Assembly: GCF_027887165.1 (NCBI RefSeq)
Contig: NC_077228.1
Coordinates: 105,885,200 to 105,949,199, forward strand
Source of the DNA: Monodelphis domestica
Taxonomy: Eukaryota > Chordata > Mammalia > Didelphimorphia > Didelphidae
Direction of reading: 5' to 3'
Length of the DNA: 64,000 nt
Shown: piece after piece, positions 43,020 through 53,072 of the stretch
Layout of the letters: every line of letters starts with the position of its first letter
How positions within the stretch are numbered: the first letter of the stretch is position 1
Translations under genes and position numbers: made by a program
Notes under the pieces: model-generated
Seen by the model: the letters and a program-made list of their open reading frames with translations, nothing else
Database searches by the model: none
What the model was told of the DNA's origin: nothing

Positions 43020-43560
43020 AGTATCCCATTTTTCTTGGACCTGCTTCCCCCAAAGCACCTTAGGCCAATGAGAGCTTAACCATCCCTTTTCTGGACTCTG
43101 AAAACTTACATCTTCCATGCTATTTCCTCAATCTACTGGACTTTCCCCATTCCTTGGCCTCAGTGCTAAATTTCTAGAAAGAAGAATCTATATCAGTTAC
43201 CTCTATTTTCCTGCTATCTGCTCCCTCTATAACTCCTTACAACCCAACTTCTATCCTTACAGCTCTACTGAAACCATTTCCCCCCCAAGGCCACCAAAAA
43301 CATCCTTATCCCCAAGTCTGGTGATGCTTTTACAGTGCTGACTTTATCCTCTCTGTGACAGAAAGGACCACCCCATCTTTCCCTGAATTGCTTTCTTCCT
43401 TCAACTGCCTTCTGTTGCCGTTGCATTTTACTGATTGGAGTTTCTCCTACCTTTCTGATAGTTCCTTCTCTGTCTCCCTTGATGACTCTTATTTCTCTTT
43501 GTGCCTCCTAAATGTAGACATTGCCCAAAGAGTTACCTTTTTCAGGGAACCTTCCCAATT
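43020..43560 (+). mobile_element. L2 LINE, reverse transcriptase fragment
   Basis: Frame 43355-43564 includes WSFSYLSDSSFSVSL, the L2 SWxxSYLxxRxxxVxx region. Upstream TCTACTGAAACC...GGCCACCAAAAACATCC matches the fingers/palm stretch, so about 60-80 bases of the palm are deleted near 43345. Confidence 0.78.
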
Positions 43561-43804
43561 CTAGCCTAACATGTTCCCGTATGTTCCCACCCATCCCACT
43601 GTATTGCCTTTCCTCTTTCCCTCCCATGCCTATCATTCATAGGCTATTGGTGGTTGACTCTTAGATCTTGCCCTGTTTTTGAGAGTGTCCCAGCCAGTCA
43701 GGGACAAATTTTATGTTTTAAACCATTTATTTAAAAAATTATCTCCAGCCCTAAATTGTTCCGACCCATATTTACTTATATTTTCTCTTTTCATTCCACA
43801 GCAG

Positions 43805-43836
43805 CCATCCATCCATCCATCCATCCATCCATCCAT
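43805..43836. repeat. (ATCC)8 microsatellite
   Basis: Eight perfect CATC/ATCC units. Confidence 0.97.
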
Positions 43837-43964
43837 ACGCCCTTTCTGTTCTTCACCTTCCTTCCTTCCAGAACAGAAGTGTGGGCCAAAACATTTAGAT
43901 TCAGAATACCCAGGAAAATCAGACAAATAGGCACAGGAAGGTCAGAGGCAGGAGATCTGCCCTG

Positions 43965-44060
43965 GTAGGCAGAGACCATGTATTACTCATATGTGTACAC
44001 CTCCTCCCTCAATTCCTAGCATAGCTATTCAGTCAATGTTTCCTGAATGAATGAATGGGT
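43965..44060 (+). repeat. L2 LINE 3' tail
   Basis: CAATTCCTAGCATAGCTATT, TCAATGTTTCCTGAATGAAT with GAATGAATGGG end. Confidence 0.65.
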
Positions 44061-44169
44061 AAATGACTTGTTTCCTTCAGGGAGCTTTCTCAGACTAACC
44101 CAGTTCAACATTCTTACTTTCCTCCAGCAACTGAGAGAAGCAATAATCAGTAAGCCTTCAGGTAGTTTA

Positions 44170-44262
44170 TCACAGCAGATAGTGAGATGGTCTAGGAGTC
44201 CAGAAAATCTGAGTTCAAATCCTATCTCTGACACATACTGCTTATGTGATCCCGGACAGGAC
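44170..44262 (+). mobile_element. SINE 5' half (MAR1/MIR-like)
   Basis: GCAGATAGTGAGATGGTCTA, TCTGAGTTCAAATCCTATCT and GCTTATGTGATCCCGGAC only. Confidence 0.7.
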
Positions 44263-44748
44263 AGCTAAAAGGTTTAGTGGATAGAGCACCAGACTTGGAG
44301 TCAAAAGGACCTGGAGTCAGGAGCTCTTTCTCCCTTCTTCTGTTGCTACTGCCATCTTGGACATGTGCAGCCCATCAAGCTGGCCTAGGCCTCCAAGGTA
44401 CTGGGAAGGACTGGTTCTCAGGGTCACTGCTTCCAGGTGCCTGTGGAGTTCATGGATGATACAAGCCAGTCTATCATCTACAACATGAAGGGACTCATGC
44501 AAGAGGGGGATCTGCTTACCCTGCGAGTCAGAACACAAGGTCTGGAGGCTGTGGTGAGACTGGCAGGTGGAGGCTCTAGGCTGCTGGTCATGGTTTGGAA
44601 AGACTGATTAAGAGATATATAAAATAAAGTGTTTTGCCTAAAAATAAATCCCAGCCCTGTGATCTTGAGCAAGTCACTGAACCCCATTTGCTTAGCCCTT
44701 GACCTTCAGTCTTTGAGTTGTTACTAAGGCAGAAAACAAGAGTTTTAA
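44263..44748 (+). mobile_element. SINE split by an RPS28 retrocopy
   Basis: Head at 44263-44323 (GGATAGAGCACCAGACTTGG, GACCTGGAGTCAGG) and remainder at 44647-44748 (CCCAGCCCTGTGATCTTGAG, CAAGTCACTGAACCCC, tail GAGTTTTAAAAAAG). They fit as one sense SINE with the retrocopy in between. Confidence 0.7.
44324..44646 (+). pseudogene. RPS28: Processed pseudogene of ribosomal protein S28
   Basis: RPS28 is a 69-residue protein of the 40S ribosomal subunit. This copy has no introns and starts with a pyrimidine-rich 5' leader (CTCTTTCTCCC). The initiator is mutated to TTG (44357-44359), followed by Asp. After a 7-base deletion the frame from GTG at 44365 reads VQPIKLA, then an in-frame TAG (44386-44388), [18 protein letters not shown] and EGDLLTL. 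A 2-base deletion shifts it before ESE, and the product would end at TGA 44555-44557. An AATAAA lies at 44623-44628 near the 3' end. It sits inside a SINE and is certainly non-coding. The parental identification rests on recalled RPS28 sequence. Confidence 0.92.
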
Positions 44749-44864
44749 AAAAGATGTAGTGTAGGTTCCAATTTGCATTAAAAGAAGATGTTTCTTACTG
44801 AGGGCTTCCTATATGCATGAAATCACAAGGTTGATTTAAAGACATATATATGATAGTGCATGTA

Positions 44865-44955
44865 GAAGCCCACATAGAATGTCAGAACTGGAAAGGATGT
44901 TGGAGATGATCCTATCTAACCCCTTTGACTTACAGAAGAAGAAATGAGATCTACA
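44865..44955 (-). repeat. MIR-like fragment
   Basis: AGAACTGGAAAGGATGTTGG, ATCTAACCCCTTTGACTTAC, GAAGAAGAAATGAGATC. The 44956-45369 interval is unassigned. Confidence 0.6.
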
Positions 44956-45369
44956 ACATGCATGTGAGTTTGTCTTAGCTTTCCTGACTTCCTAAGGGTC
45001 CAGGGTATAGAATGGCCAGCCCTACTCCTATGCCCCCAGCCCAGGGCAGCAGGTACTATCAGAGTCCTAACTAGCTCTGCCCCCAGTCCTGTTCCCCTTA
45101 CCATGTAGGAAACGAATCCATCAAGCAGGACAATGGCCATGTGAAGGACTATGGTTAACCACAAGGAAGAGCCTCCTAGCCATCATATGGGTGAGCACAG
45201 TAGGTTAAGGAGTAGAGCAGACACCAAAATCCTATAGGATCTTGGTATTTAGTCCCTTCTAGAAGGGGAAAGACTAAATTCATTCTGATCTGCCTCTCAT
45301 TGTCCCATAGTCCTCCTTTCTCTAGGGTCTCCCTGGTAGTTTCATTGCTGAGAAAATTGTGAGAGAGTA

Positions 45370-45665
45370 GAAAGAACAAGGAGAATGTAATAAAGGAATC
45401 TGAGTTAGAATCTTGGATCTGTTTCTTATTACCCGGATACTTTGGGGCAGGTCACTTAATTCCTCTGGGTCTCTGTTAGCAGATGAAGAAACAGGAATCC
45501 ATAAGAAATAACATTGATCCTAGAATTGAAAAACCTGAGTTCAAATCTTACTTCTGATTCATATTACCTTGTGTGACTTCGGGCCAGTCACTAAACTTCC
45601 TTGGGCTTCTGCTTCCCTCATCTGCAGGATGAGGATGGCTTCTAAGTTATCTTTTGGCTCCAGTT
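45370..45665 (+). repeat. Two successive MIR-like SINEs
   Basis: First at 45370-45490 (GGCAGGTCACTTAATTCCTC), second at 45500-45665 (AACCTGAGTTCAAATCTTAC, GGGCCAGTCACTAAACTTCC, CTGCAGGATGAGGATGGCTT), both sense. Confidence 0.7.
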
Positions 45666-45679
45666 ATAATCCTGCTATC

Positions 45680-46127
45680 TGGTGATCTCCAAAGTTAACT
45701 GTTTTATTCTTTTCTTTTTTAAAATCAATGCCTTTGTTTTTACATCATGGTCATTTCTGGAGATATCTCCCCTCCCCTTGAAACTGAACTCTTCCCTTGT
45801 TGCAAAGAAAAACAGGCCAAAACACAAGGTTAACTCTTTTTTCTCTGAACTTTTTCCTATGAGAGGGAAGAGAATCAATGATGGACTGGCAAAAAAGATC
45901 TAGGTTCCAAAGGCTTCATTAACTTGAGGGTCACAGGGAAAACTGAAAGAGACAAAGGGGAAACTGTGGGAGCCAAAGGTACATGGAGGGGAACCAGCAC
46001 AGGGGGCTTCCCAGGCCTTTTTGCCTGAATATTAAAAGTGCCCTTAGCATTTGTAAAATCAGCCAGTCCCCTTCACCCCCATGCCTGCTTGTTTATTAAA
46101 AAAATATTTTTATTAGTTTTTTCTTTT
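45680..46127. other. Unassigned sequence
   Basis: Nothing recognised; T-rich at 45700-45725 and 46095-46130. Confidence 0.4.
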
Positions 46128-46250
46128 TTACTTATTCAGCACTGCTAGATACCATGAGTGATGGAAAATTTAGATAAGATATTGTTTGACCTCATGGAGC
46201 TTTCAGTATGGTAGGAAGAGAAGACAGATGCAGATAGAAGATTGTGTATC
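46128..46250 (-). repeat. L2 LINE 3' fragment
   Basis: CACTGCTAGATACCATGAGT and TTTGACCTCATGGAGCTTTC, antisense. 46251-46645 is unassigned. Confidence 0.5.
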
Positions 46251-46967
46251 TATAGTGTGCTAAAAATGATCCAAGGCCCCAAATAAGCTCCAATTGGTCC
46301 AAGAGACAGATGAGAAACCTAAAAACCTCACAGGCCCTCTCTCTGCAGAGATGCTGCTGGCTTCAAAGGCAATCTAGAGCTTGGCTGCCTCCCTCTGTCC
46401 TCCTTTCTCTGAATGGGGCTGGGGTGGCTTTCAAACCCTTGTTCTGGTCACCAAGCTGGGGTGAGGGGAGAGAAGACATCTATTCCCCCTTCCCCTTTAA
46501 CTGAAGAAATTCAGTCCTGCCCTGAGAACCCTCTGGGGATGCAGAATCTAGAAGTCTTTCTCAGTGCTCTCAGGTTTTAGACACACCAGACATATTAAAT
46601 ATGCCCAGCAGAATGCAGAAATTTTCCATTGAGCCCACAAAGCTTAGACAACCAAAAGACATTTATTAAGTACCTACTATATGCCAGACACTGTGGTAAG
46701 TGCTGGGGCTACAAAATGAGGCAAAAGACAATCTCTGTCCTCAAGGAGCTCACAAACTAATGGAGGAGACAACAAAGCAAGCAAATATGCTATATTCAGG
46801 ATAAAGAAACTAATAAGAGGGAAGGTATTCAGATTAAGAGAGGTTGAGGAAGGCTTCTTGTAGAAGATGGTATTTTAGTTGAGGGGGGAGCCAGAAGTCA
46901 GTGGGCAGAAAGGAGGTGGAAGAGTGTTCCAGGCATGGGGGACAGCTAGAAAAGAAAAATCTTAACT

Positions 46968-47170
46968 AGGAACCAGCTAGGTGACTGAGTGGATTGAGAA
47001 TCAGGCCTAAAGATGGGAAGTCCTGGGTTCCAATGTGGCCTGAGACACTTCCTTGCTGTGTGGCCTTGGGCAGGTCACTTAATCCCCATTGCCTAGCCCT
47101 TAGCACTCTTCTGCCTTAGAACCAAAACAGTATTGATTCTAAAAAGGAAGGTAAGGGTTTTTAGAAGAAA
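46968..47170 (+). mobile_element. WSINE-like SINE inside L2
   Basis: Sense copy: ACCAGCTAGGTGACTGAGTG head, CTGTGTGGCCTTGGGCAGGT, AAGGTAAGGGTTTTTAGAAG end. Confidence 0.92.
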
Positions 47171-47382
47171 AAAGAAAGAAAAGGAAAGAAAATGCCTAAA
47201 CCCTAGGGGAGGAGTGTCTTGTTTATGGAGCAACAAGACTAGGGTTCCTGGATCAAAGAGGACGTGTTAGGGAATAAGAAGACTGGAAAGGTAGAAGGGG
47301 GCTTGGTTACGGAGGGCTTTGAGTGCCAAACAGAGCAATTTGTATTTGATCCTGGAGGTGATGGAAAGCCACTGGAATTTAT

Positions 47383-47720
<338 letters not shown>

Positions 47721-48109
47721 ATGATTGGACTTCTGCTTCAGTAAAATCACTTTAGTGGCTGAATAGAGACTGGAATAGAGTGGGGAGAGACTTGAGGTAG
47801 GCAGAACCACCATCAGCTATTGCAATGATCAGGGTGTGAGAAAATCAGGGCCAGCACTAGAGTGGTGACAGTGTCAGAGGAGAGAAGAGATACTGCAAAG
47901 GGGAATCCAACAGACCTTGGCAAAAACTTGCTTGTGGAGGGATGAGAGAAAGTGAAGAGTCCAAGATGATTTCTTGGTTCCCAGGACTAGAAGGAAAGTA
48001 TGGTCCTCAATGGTAATAGAGAAAGTAGGAGGATGATAGAACTTAAAAGGAAAGATAATGAGTTTGGTTTCAAATATGTTTAGTTTAAAATGTCTGCTGC
48101 ACCTGAGGG

Positions 48110-48499
48110 AAGGCAGGGGAAAATAAAACCCAGAATGGAACCCTTAGGGAAAAAATAGAGAAAGGAAGAATAGGACCAGATACTGAAAGTATTTCTCCTC
48201 ATTAAGAAATTAAACAAGAGAGGATAAAGGAGAGAAAAGGAGAAAAGAGGAAGAAGGCATGGAGAAAGAGATGAGATGAGGAAAAGGAGGATAGAGGAGG
48301 GTAGAGAGAGGAAAAGAGCTGCCAAGAAGACAGGGCCCCATAGGTGGGGAATCCTGATGAGGATGACTCAGCCCAAGGAAGGAGGTGGAAGTGAAGTTGA
48401 GTTCAGATGGGGCTGTCTTTATGAGGGTTGGGGAGAACTAGGAAGTTATTACACCTGGGGCAAATTCTTAGAACCTATTGCTTTGTATGTATTTTGCCT
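48110..48499. other. Unassigned purine-rich sequence
   Basis: A/G-rich at 48220-48320; an L2 continuation may reach the left edge. No gene. Confidence 0.4.
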
Positions 48500-48740
48500 T
48501 TTCATTTGTGTATACACAGATGGCCCCTTCTAACTCTTACATCCATGACATTTGAAGACAAAGATTGTTTTTTTTGTCCTTCCTTCCTTCCTTCCTTCCT
48601 TCCTTCCTTCCTTCCTTCCTTCCTTCCTTCCTTCCTTCCTTCCTTCCTTCCTTCCTTCCTTCCTTCCTTCCTTCCCCCAGTCAATACTTCAGCTAGCACT
48701 TGACATGTAGTAATTGCTTCATAAATGTTCGTTGAATTGA
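48500..48740 (+). repeat. L2 LINE 3' UTR carrying a TTCC array
   Basis: Left flank 48525-48577 (CTAACTCTTACATCC, AAGACAAAGATTG) and right flank 48676-48740 (CTAGCACTTGACATGTAGTA, ATAAATGTTCGTTGAATTG) are the L2 3' UTR. Confidence 0.75.
48578..48675. repeat. (CCTT)24 microsatellite
   Basis: About 24 uninterrupted CCTT units ending in CCCCC. Confidence 0.98.
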
Positions 48741-48744
48741 ATCA

Positions 48745-49395
48745 GTCCTTGACTAAGCCCACTCTCTTCCCTTCCCCAGTAGAAATTCAGATCCAGAGTT
48801 CTGTTGCCTGGACAGTGTCACTCAGCCCCGGATGATCTCAGTTTTGGAGAAGTCCAGAGAGACTCTTCACATGGTCTATTCACCAAATGGAATCCATCTA
48901 ATTTTACTCTTTCTCAGCAGGACCATGCCAGATTATCATGGGGAAATAGGTGCTAGTGGTAAAGGGATAGGTAGAAATTTTGATCTATTTTAACCTAACA
49001 TGGATAACTTGAAATCACCTGCAAGTATCATGCAAATTGAAATAGATGATTTTTTCAGACAGTAAATATGGGTGGGGAAAAGATATACCTGAGAAAATTA
49101 CAACTCGTTGTTTCTGTGAAAGCTCTTTCTATTTTAGGGTGGGGTAGGAGAAATGTAATAGAGGAATGGTATAAATTTCTATACATATTCGTGGTTTTGG
49201 GTCACCAAGTTCATTTGAGTCTTCCAGGGCCTTAGTAGGTCAGAAAGGGGGAAGGCTAAACCATCCCTTCCTTCTAATTTGGACTGGATCTTTGCATGTA
49301 ATTTAATTTAAAAATCCATAATAACACAGCCTTGATATCTTTGGGGATTGTTGCTGACTCCATTGTTTGGCAGGTAAAAGGAAGTCATAGGATTA
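48745..49395. other. Unassigned sequence
   Basis: No repeat family or gene recognised. Confidence 0.4.
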
Positions 49396-49399
49396 TACT

Positions 49400-49568
49400 G
49401 TAAATTTATATCTGTAAGGGACCTTAGCAGTCTTCTAACCCAACTCCCTCATTTACAGAGTAGAAAACTGAGATCCCAGAGAAATTTCTTTGACTTTTCT
49501 GAAGTCATAAAGGTAGCATTTGAACCCAAGATGTATGACTCTAATTCCAACACTCTTTCTTTTGTATC
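49400..49568 (-). repeat. MIR-like SINE
   Basis: GTAAGGGACCTTAGCAGTCT, CTCCCTCATTTACAGAGTAG, GCATTTGAACCCAAGATGTA, antisense. Confidence 0.75.
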
Positions 49569-49604
49569 CAAGGGCTTAGAGCCTCAGAGGGTGAAGAATC
49601 ATTG

Positions 49605-50290
49605 TTGTTTGTCCTTCATTTTGAAGAGAACCAATAAAATCATGGTTCGATGATTTGTTTGTCAATTGGATTTAAGTAAGGTGGAGTTTCATAAAATCTT
49701 CAGCCTCTCTCTCTTCCAGAGTCATCAAAGTCCAGTAGCAAGACAAAAGTCAAGATGACTGGTCATGTCCCAGGATGCAGGGGATGTACTTGGCATCTTT
49801 GATATCTGACCAAGCTCTAAGTGCCCTAGTATGCCTGCTCCAGCTGCTTATATGGCCATTGGAACAAATTATTCTCATCTACCCATTCCACAAAGGGAAG
49901 TTTTCACATGTTTGGGATAGATTCCCCACTAACTCACCAATGGGGTTGAGGCCTGTTGATTATCTTTAATCTGGTTCAGCCTGTCTGTTGAGATGGTTTT
50001 ACTTTGAGGCACTGCACTCACTATACCCTCTTGGAGCTCCAGGTGAGAGTTGGGTGAAAGGTGAGCCCCAAGGGAAGATGAGCAGCCTTGAAAAGGGCTC
50101 AGAAAACCCTCACACCAGAGGACCTAGTCCTATTTGAACAGCCCATACAACCCTTTCATTTGGCTAAACACATGGTAAAGAGCAGCCACTTTGATAGTGA
50201 TTATGGAGAACATTATACACAGTAACAACAATATTGGATGCTGATTAACCGTGAGACTTAAATAACCTGATTAATACCATCATCCCAAAC
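49605..50290 (+). mobile_element. Composite retroelement with L1-like tail
   Basis: Starts TTGTTGTTTGTCCTTCATTT. The body (GTCAAGATGACTGGTCATGT, GACCAAGCTCTAAGTGCCCT, GTTGAGGCCTGTTGATTATC) is followed at about 50190 by L1 3' UTR sequence (GAGAACATTATACACAGTAA). The same body-tail junction is present in the inverted copy at 25217-25973, so it belongs to the family and not to a chance insertion. No coding frame. Confidence 0.75.
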
Positions 50291-50317
50291 AATGAAGAAT
50301 GATGCCCCTAGTCTCTC

Positions 50318-50490
50318 ACCTTTCACAGCAGCCTATTTCATTTTTGGATGGCTCTAATTGTAAGAATTTTTCCTTATCTCAAACCCCAAATTCCCCCTCT
50401 ACAACTTCCCCCAAATATGTTCTGAATTCTGTCCTTTGGGGTCAAAAGAAAAAATCTAATCTCTCTCACAATTCTTACCTGAGGTAATTA
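50318..50490 (-). repeat. CR1/L3 LINE fragment
   Basis: Antisense: GATGGCTCTAATTGTAAGAA, CCCTCTACAACTTCCCCCAA, GTCCTTTGGGGTCAAAAGAA. Confidence 0.7.
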
Positions 50491-50639
50491 TTACCACTAA
50501 TAAATGACCAAGCTAGCCATTGAAACAATACATTTTGATTCTATAAATTCAGTGTCCTGCCCACTATAACAATGATTCAGAAAATATTTGGGCAGAGATA
50601 AGAACTGAAGAAGCCTCATAGTGTTGTAGAACTGGGACT

Positions 50640-50735
50640 TTGTCTTATCTGAACTTTCTATTTGCCTTAGTGCTTAGCAGAGTGTTTTGGATGTAGCAGG
50701 GACTTGATAAATATTTGTTGAATTAAATTGGAGCC
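50640..50735 (+). repeat. L2 LINE 3' tail
   Basis: AGTGCTTAGCAGAGTGTTTT, GGGACTTGATAAATATTTGT, TGAATTAAATTGG. Confidence 0.75.
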
Positions 50736-50739
50736 TCAT

Positions 50740-51839
50740 TTAGGTAGGGGATAAAGTTTGTTTCTTTTTTTGGCAACTGGGCATGAGACAAGGGTCTGGG
50801 GCAAGGGGTAGGGGTTGAATGGGAAATGACCATCAGAGGGAGAAGAGGAAAGTCACAAAGTTATCTCTACTGCTTACCCTTGGTATGTAAGATGTTCCTA
50901 TCATCCTCTGATAATTTTCTGACCTTCCTTCTTTAGAAGGAGGACCCCACACTAGTTCTCCCATGGTGTAATGCTTCAGGTGGATCAGAGCTCCTGAATA
51001 TCCGGTGTACAACCTCAGCTAGCTTCCAATGCTCTTTCTTGCATTCCCATCCCTGCCCCTCAATTCTGAGCAGAGGGATTTCTGTGGTGGGTGGGGGTGA
51101 GGTTAGAGTAGGGGTCCCTTGCATCCTAGCATTTAGTCTGAAATTTGTACTTTTCTAAGCTTCGTCTAAGCTGGTTCCCGGTGATCTGAACTGAAATCCC
51201 TTAGGCAGCTGGTGGTGACAAGCAGCCTAAAGGCTGAAGCAAAGGAATTTGTGCCTTTGTGCCTGGGAGTGGGGGTAGTCCAGCAACAAAAAAGAAGTGT
51301 GGTCGGGTATGGTTTAGGGATGTCAAAGAAGAACACTTTGCTGAATGTGTGAAAGATCTTCCCAAAGTGCCAAGGCGCCTACCTAGAGAGACGCTGGCAT
51401 TTGAGAGATATTAGTGTGGTGCCCAATGCCATATGGCAGAGATGGGTATAGGATGGATGCCTGAGGGAGTGATCCGAGCTGGCAGCCGCAAGGGAGGTGG
51501 GATACTAGAATCCTGCAGGTGGGATGCTGAGGTGGGGGAGGTGGATGGAGCAGAACCCTTCCAAGTCTGGTCTGGACCCAGTGAACATTTGCGGGGGCGG
51601 TTGGGTGGGGGTTGGGACTCAGTGTGTGGACCGGGGAGGAGGAGAAGGCTCTCCCTTAAGGCAGGATGTCTGGATCCAGACACCAGACCCTTCTATTAGC
51701 CCCCGTCTTAGTAGCTTTTCTCACCCATACTCATTTCCTTTGTTCGGAAGGCAGGAGGAGGGAGAGCAGGAAAGGCTAGGGGAGAGTGGAAAAGGCGGGG
51801 GGGGAGGGGAGGGAGGGAAGAGAGTCAGAGTCAAGAGGG
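50740..51839. other. Single-copy region upstream of the ADORA1 promoter
   Basis: No repeats recognised over 1.1 kb, with GC rising to the right. Frames up to 90 codons on both strands are compositional. The repeat desert fits a regulatory region. Confidence 0.55.
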
Positions 51840-52039
51840 AGGGGCCCACCAGTTTGCAGGTTGGAACTGTCACATTGTGCCCTCCTTTCGGGCGGGTTCC
51901 GAGGTGTGTCGGAGCTCTGCCAGAGTCCCAAACCGCGCACCCCCAGGGCACTAGCAGGCTCGCACTGTGCCCTCCGGGGGTGCCCTTGTGCCCTCGGAGG
52001 GGGGCGGTATTAAGTGGGGGCAGAGGATTCTGAGCTGGG
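51840..52039 (+). promoter_or_regulatory. ADORA1: Candidate upstream ADORA1 promoter (leader 1B)
   Basis: GC-rich sequence with CpGs and G-boxes. TGTGCCCTC occurs three times (51876-51884, 51966-51974, 51987-51995), the last two 21 bases apart. A TATA-like TATTAAG sits at 52008-52014 and overlaps TTAAGTG (52010-52016), a match to the NKX2-5 site TNAAGTG. Work on the mouse A1 receptor promoter reported control by GATA-4 and Nkx2.5 (from memory). The transcription start would lie near 52040; this is inferred. Confidence 0.55.
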
Positions 52040-52115
52040 GGCTTAGCTGAGGCTGGGAAACTCAGGTGCAGGGCAGGATTCGTTGTCCAGCTGGTGCCTG
52101 CTTGGGTCACCTTGG
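52040..52115 (+). other. ADORA1: Candidate non-coding leader exon 1B of ADORA1
   Basis: Ends at a strong donor (CCTTGG then GTAAGTC at 52116). The left edge is only the spot about 30 bases after the TATA-like box. It contains no ATG. Splicing to 53037 would give a short leader without the exon-1A upstream ATGs. No transcript data here support it. Confidence 0.45.
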
Positions 52116-52429
52116 GTAAGTCTGTGCCTTGGTTTTCACTCAGGCTCACAAGCCCTTGTCTTGGATGTGAGGGTGGGAGCTGGGGACCAGTCGCCCCTGG
52201 GGGAGTAGGAGCCTGTCCCCGCAGGCAGGTTCAGGCAGTGGGTAAGGGCTCCTGACAGTCTGGAGGCTGGAGACTAGTGGGGGCTGCCTGCCTGGACCCA
52301 TCGACAGAAGCAGCCGCCCCAAGGGGTGATACTGCGTGAGTGGCGGGGCGGGGGCAATTCCTCTCCGGGCCTCTCTTGGCCATGGAGTCCTCCCCGGGAC
52401 TCCCACCCCGCTCCAGGTGCAAAAACAGG

Positions 52430-52471
52430 GGCACTATCTCTTTAAAGCTTCCAGGGCTGCTACCGCACCAT
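52430..52471 (+). promoter_or_regulatory. ADORA1: Candidate second ADORA1 promoter (leader 1A)
   Basis: TTTAAAG at 52441-52447 is a TATA-like box, preceded by CTATCT (52434-52439), the complement of a GATA-factor site AGATAG. Placement of a start near 52470 is inferred from the box and from the donor at 52664. Confidence 0.45.
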
Positions 52472-52663
52472 GTGATTGCTTGAAAGGCTGAGCGCTGGCG
52501 CTGCAGTGGAGGAGTTCGGAGGAGGATGAGCTGCGGCTCGCAGCCGCCCCGTGCCCACAGCCCAGCCCAGCTTGGGGCTGCCCCTGAGCCCTGGCCCGGA
52601 CCCGTGGTCCAGGCCCCCCGGGGAACCACCTCTGGGACCACCTGCTGGCCAGCTGGCAGGATG
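52472..52663 (+). other. ADORA1: Candidate leader exon 1A of ADORA1, with upstream ATGs
   Basis: Ends ...GGCAGGATG before donor GTGAGC (52664-52669). It contains ATGs at 52526 and 52661, in one frame; a third (ATG TGA, 52470) lies at the predicted start and may or may not be transcribed. In human ADORA1, a leader exon with two upstream ATGs that lower translation has been described (Ren and Stiles); this exon has the same layout. The 5' end is uncertain by tens of bases. Confidence 0.55.
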
Positions 52664-53072
52664 GTGAGCCCTTTGCCTGCCGGGCATTGGGGGGACATTG
52701 GCTATGGGTGTTGGGTGGGATTCCCGAGCTGAATTGGGGAGGGGGGCGGCTGGGAGGATCACACCTGATAAAGGAAGTGGAGGGGTGGAAGAGGAGTGAG
52801 CTGAGCTATTTTTAAGTTGCTGAATGCAGTCTGTGGGGATGATAAGGGACAGGGGCAGAGATTTGTCAAGGGGAAGGTTGGTGCTGCCCTCCCCTCTTTG
52901 GTTCTGGGTTTTGGGGGCACATGGTGTGCCAAGGGGCACCAAGTAGGGCATACCTCCAGGGGTGCCAGGATAGCTTATTTGCCCAGACTCCATTTTTCCT
53001 TCGAGGGGCTTACCCCCTTGGCTCCCATGCCCGCAGGTGCCTGTCATGTGCCCTCCAGTGCCTGCTGGCTGA
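52526..53072 (+). promoter_or_regulatory. ADORA1: Spliced upstream ORF of the ADORA1 1A transcript
   Basis: From ATG 52526 the frame is open for 46 codons to the donor at 52663. If joined to 53037, it continues VPVMCPPVPAG and stops at TGA 53070-53072, giving 57 codons and ending 22 bases before the receptor ATG. Two further ATGs in the frame (52661 and 53046) would keep the same stop. The prediction depends on the donor and acceptor being used. Expected effect: reduced receptor translation from this transcript. Confidence 0.5.

Noticed and set aside
43805..43836. CRISPR-like or other regular array
   Set aside because: Only simple tandem repeats exist in the window; this is eukaryotic DNA without repeat-spacer structure.
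43756..43979. Frames with HPSIHPSIHP-type repeats
   Set aside because: Translation of the (ATCC)8 microsatellite.
51524..52149. 169-codon + and 142-codon - frames upstream of the promoter
   Set aside because: GC-rich composition opens frames on both strands; no similarity recognised.
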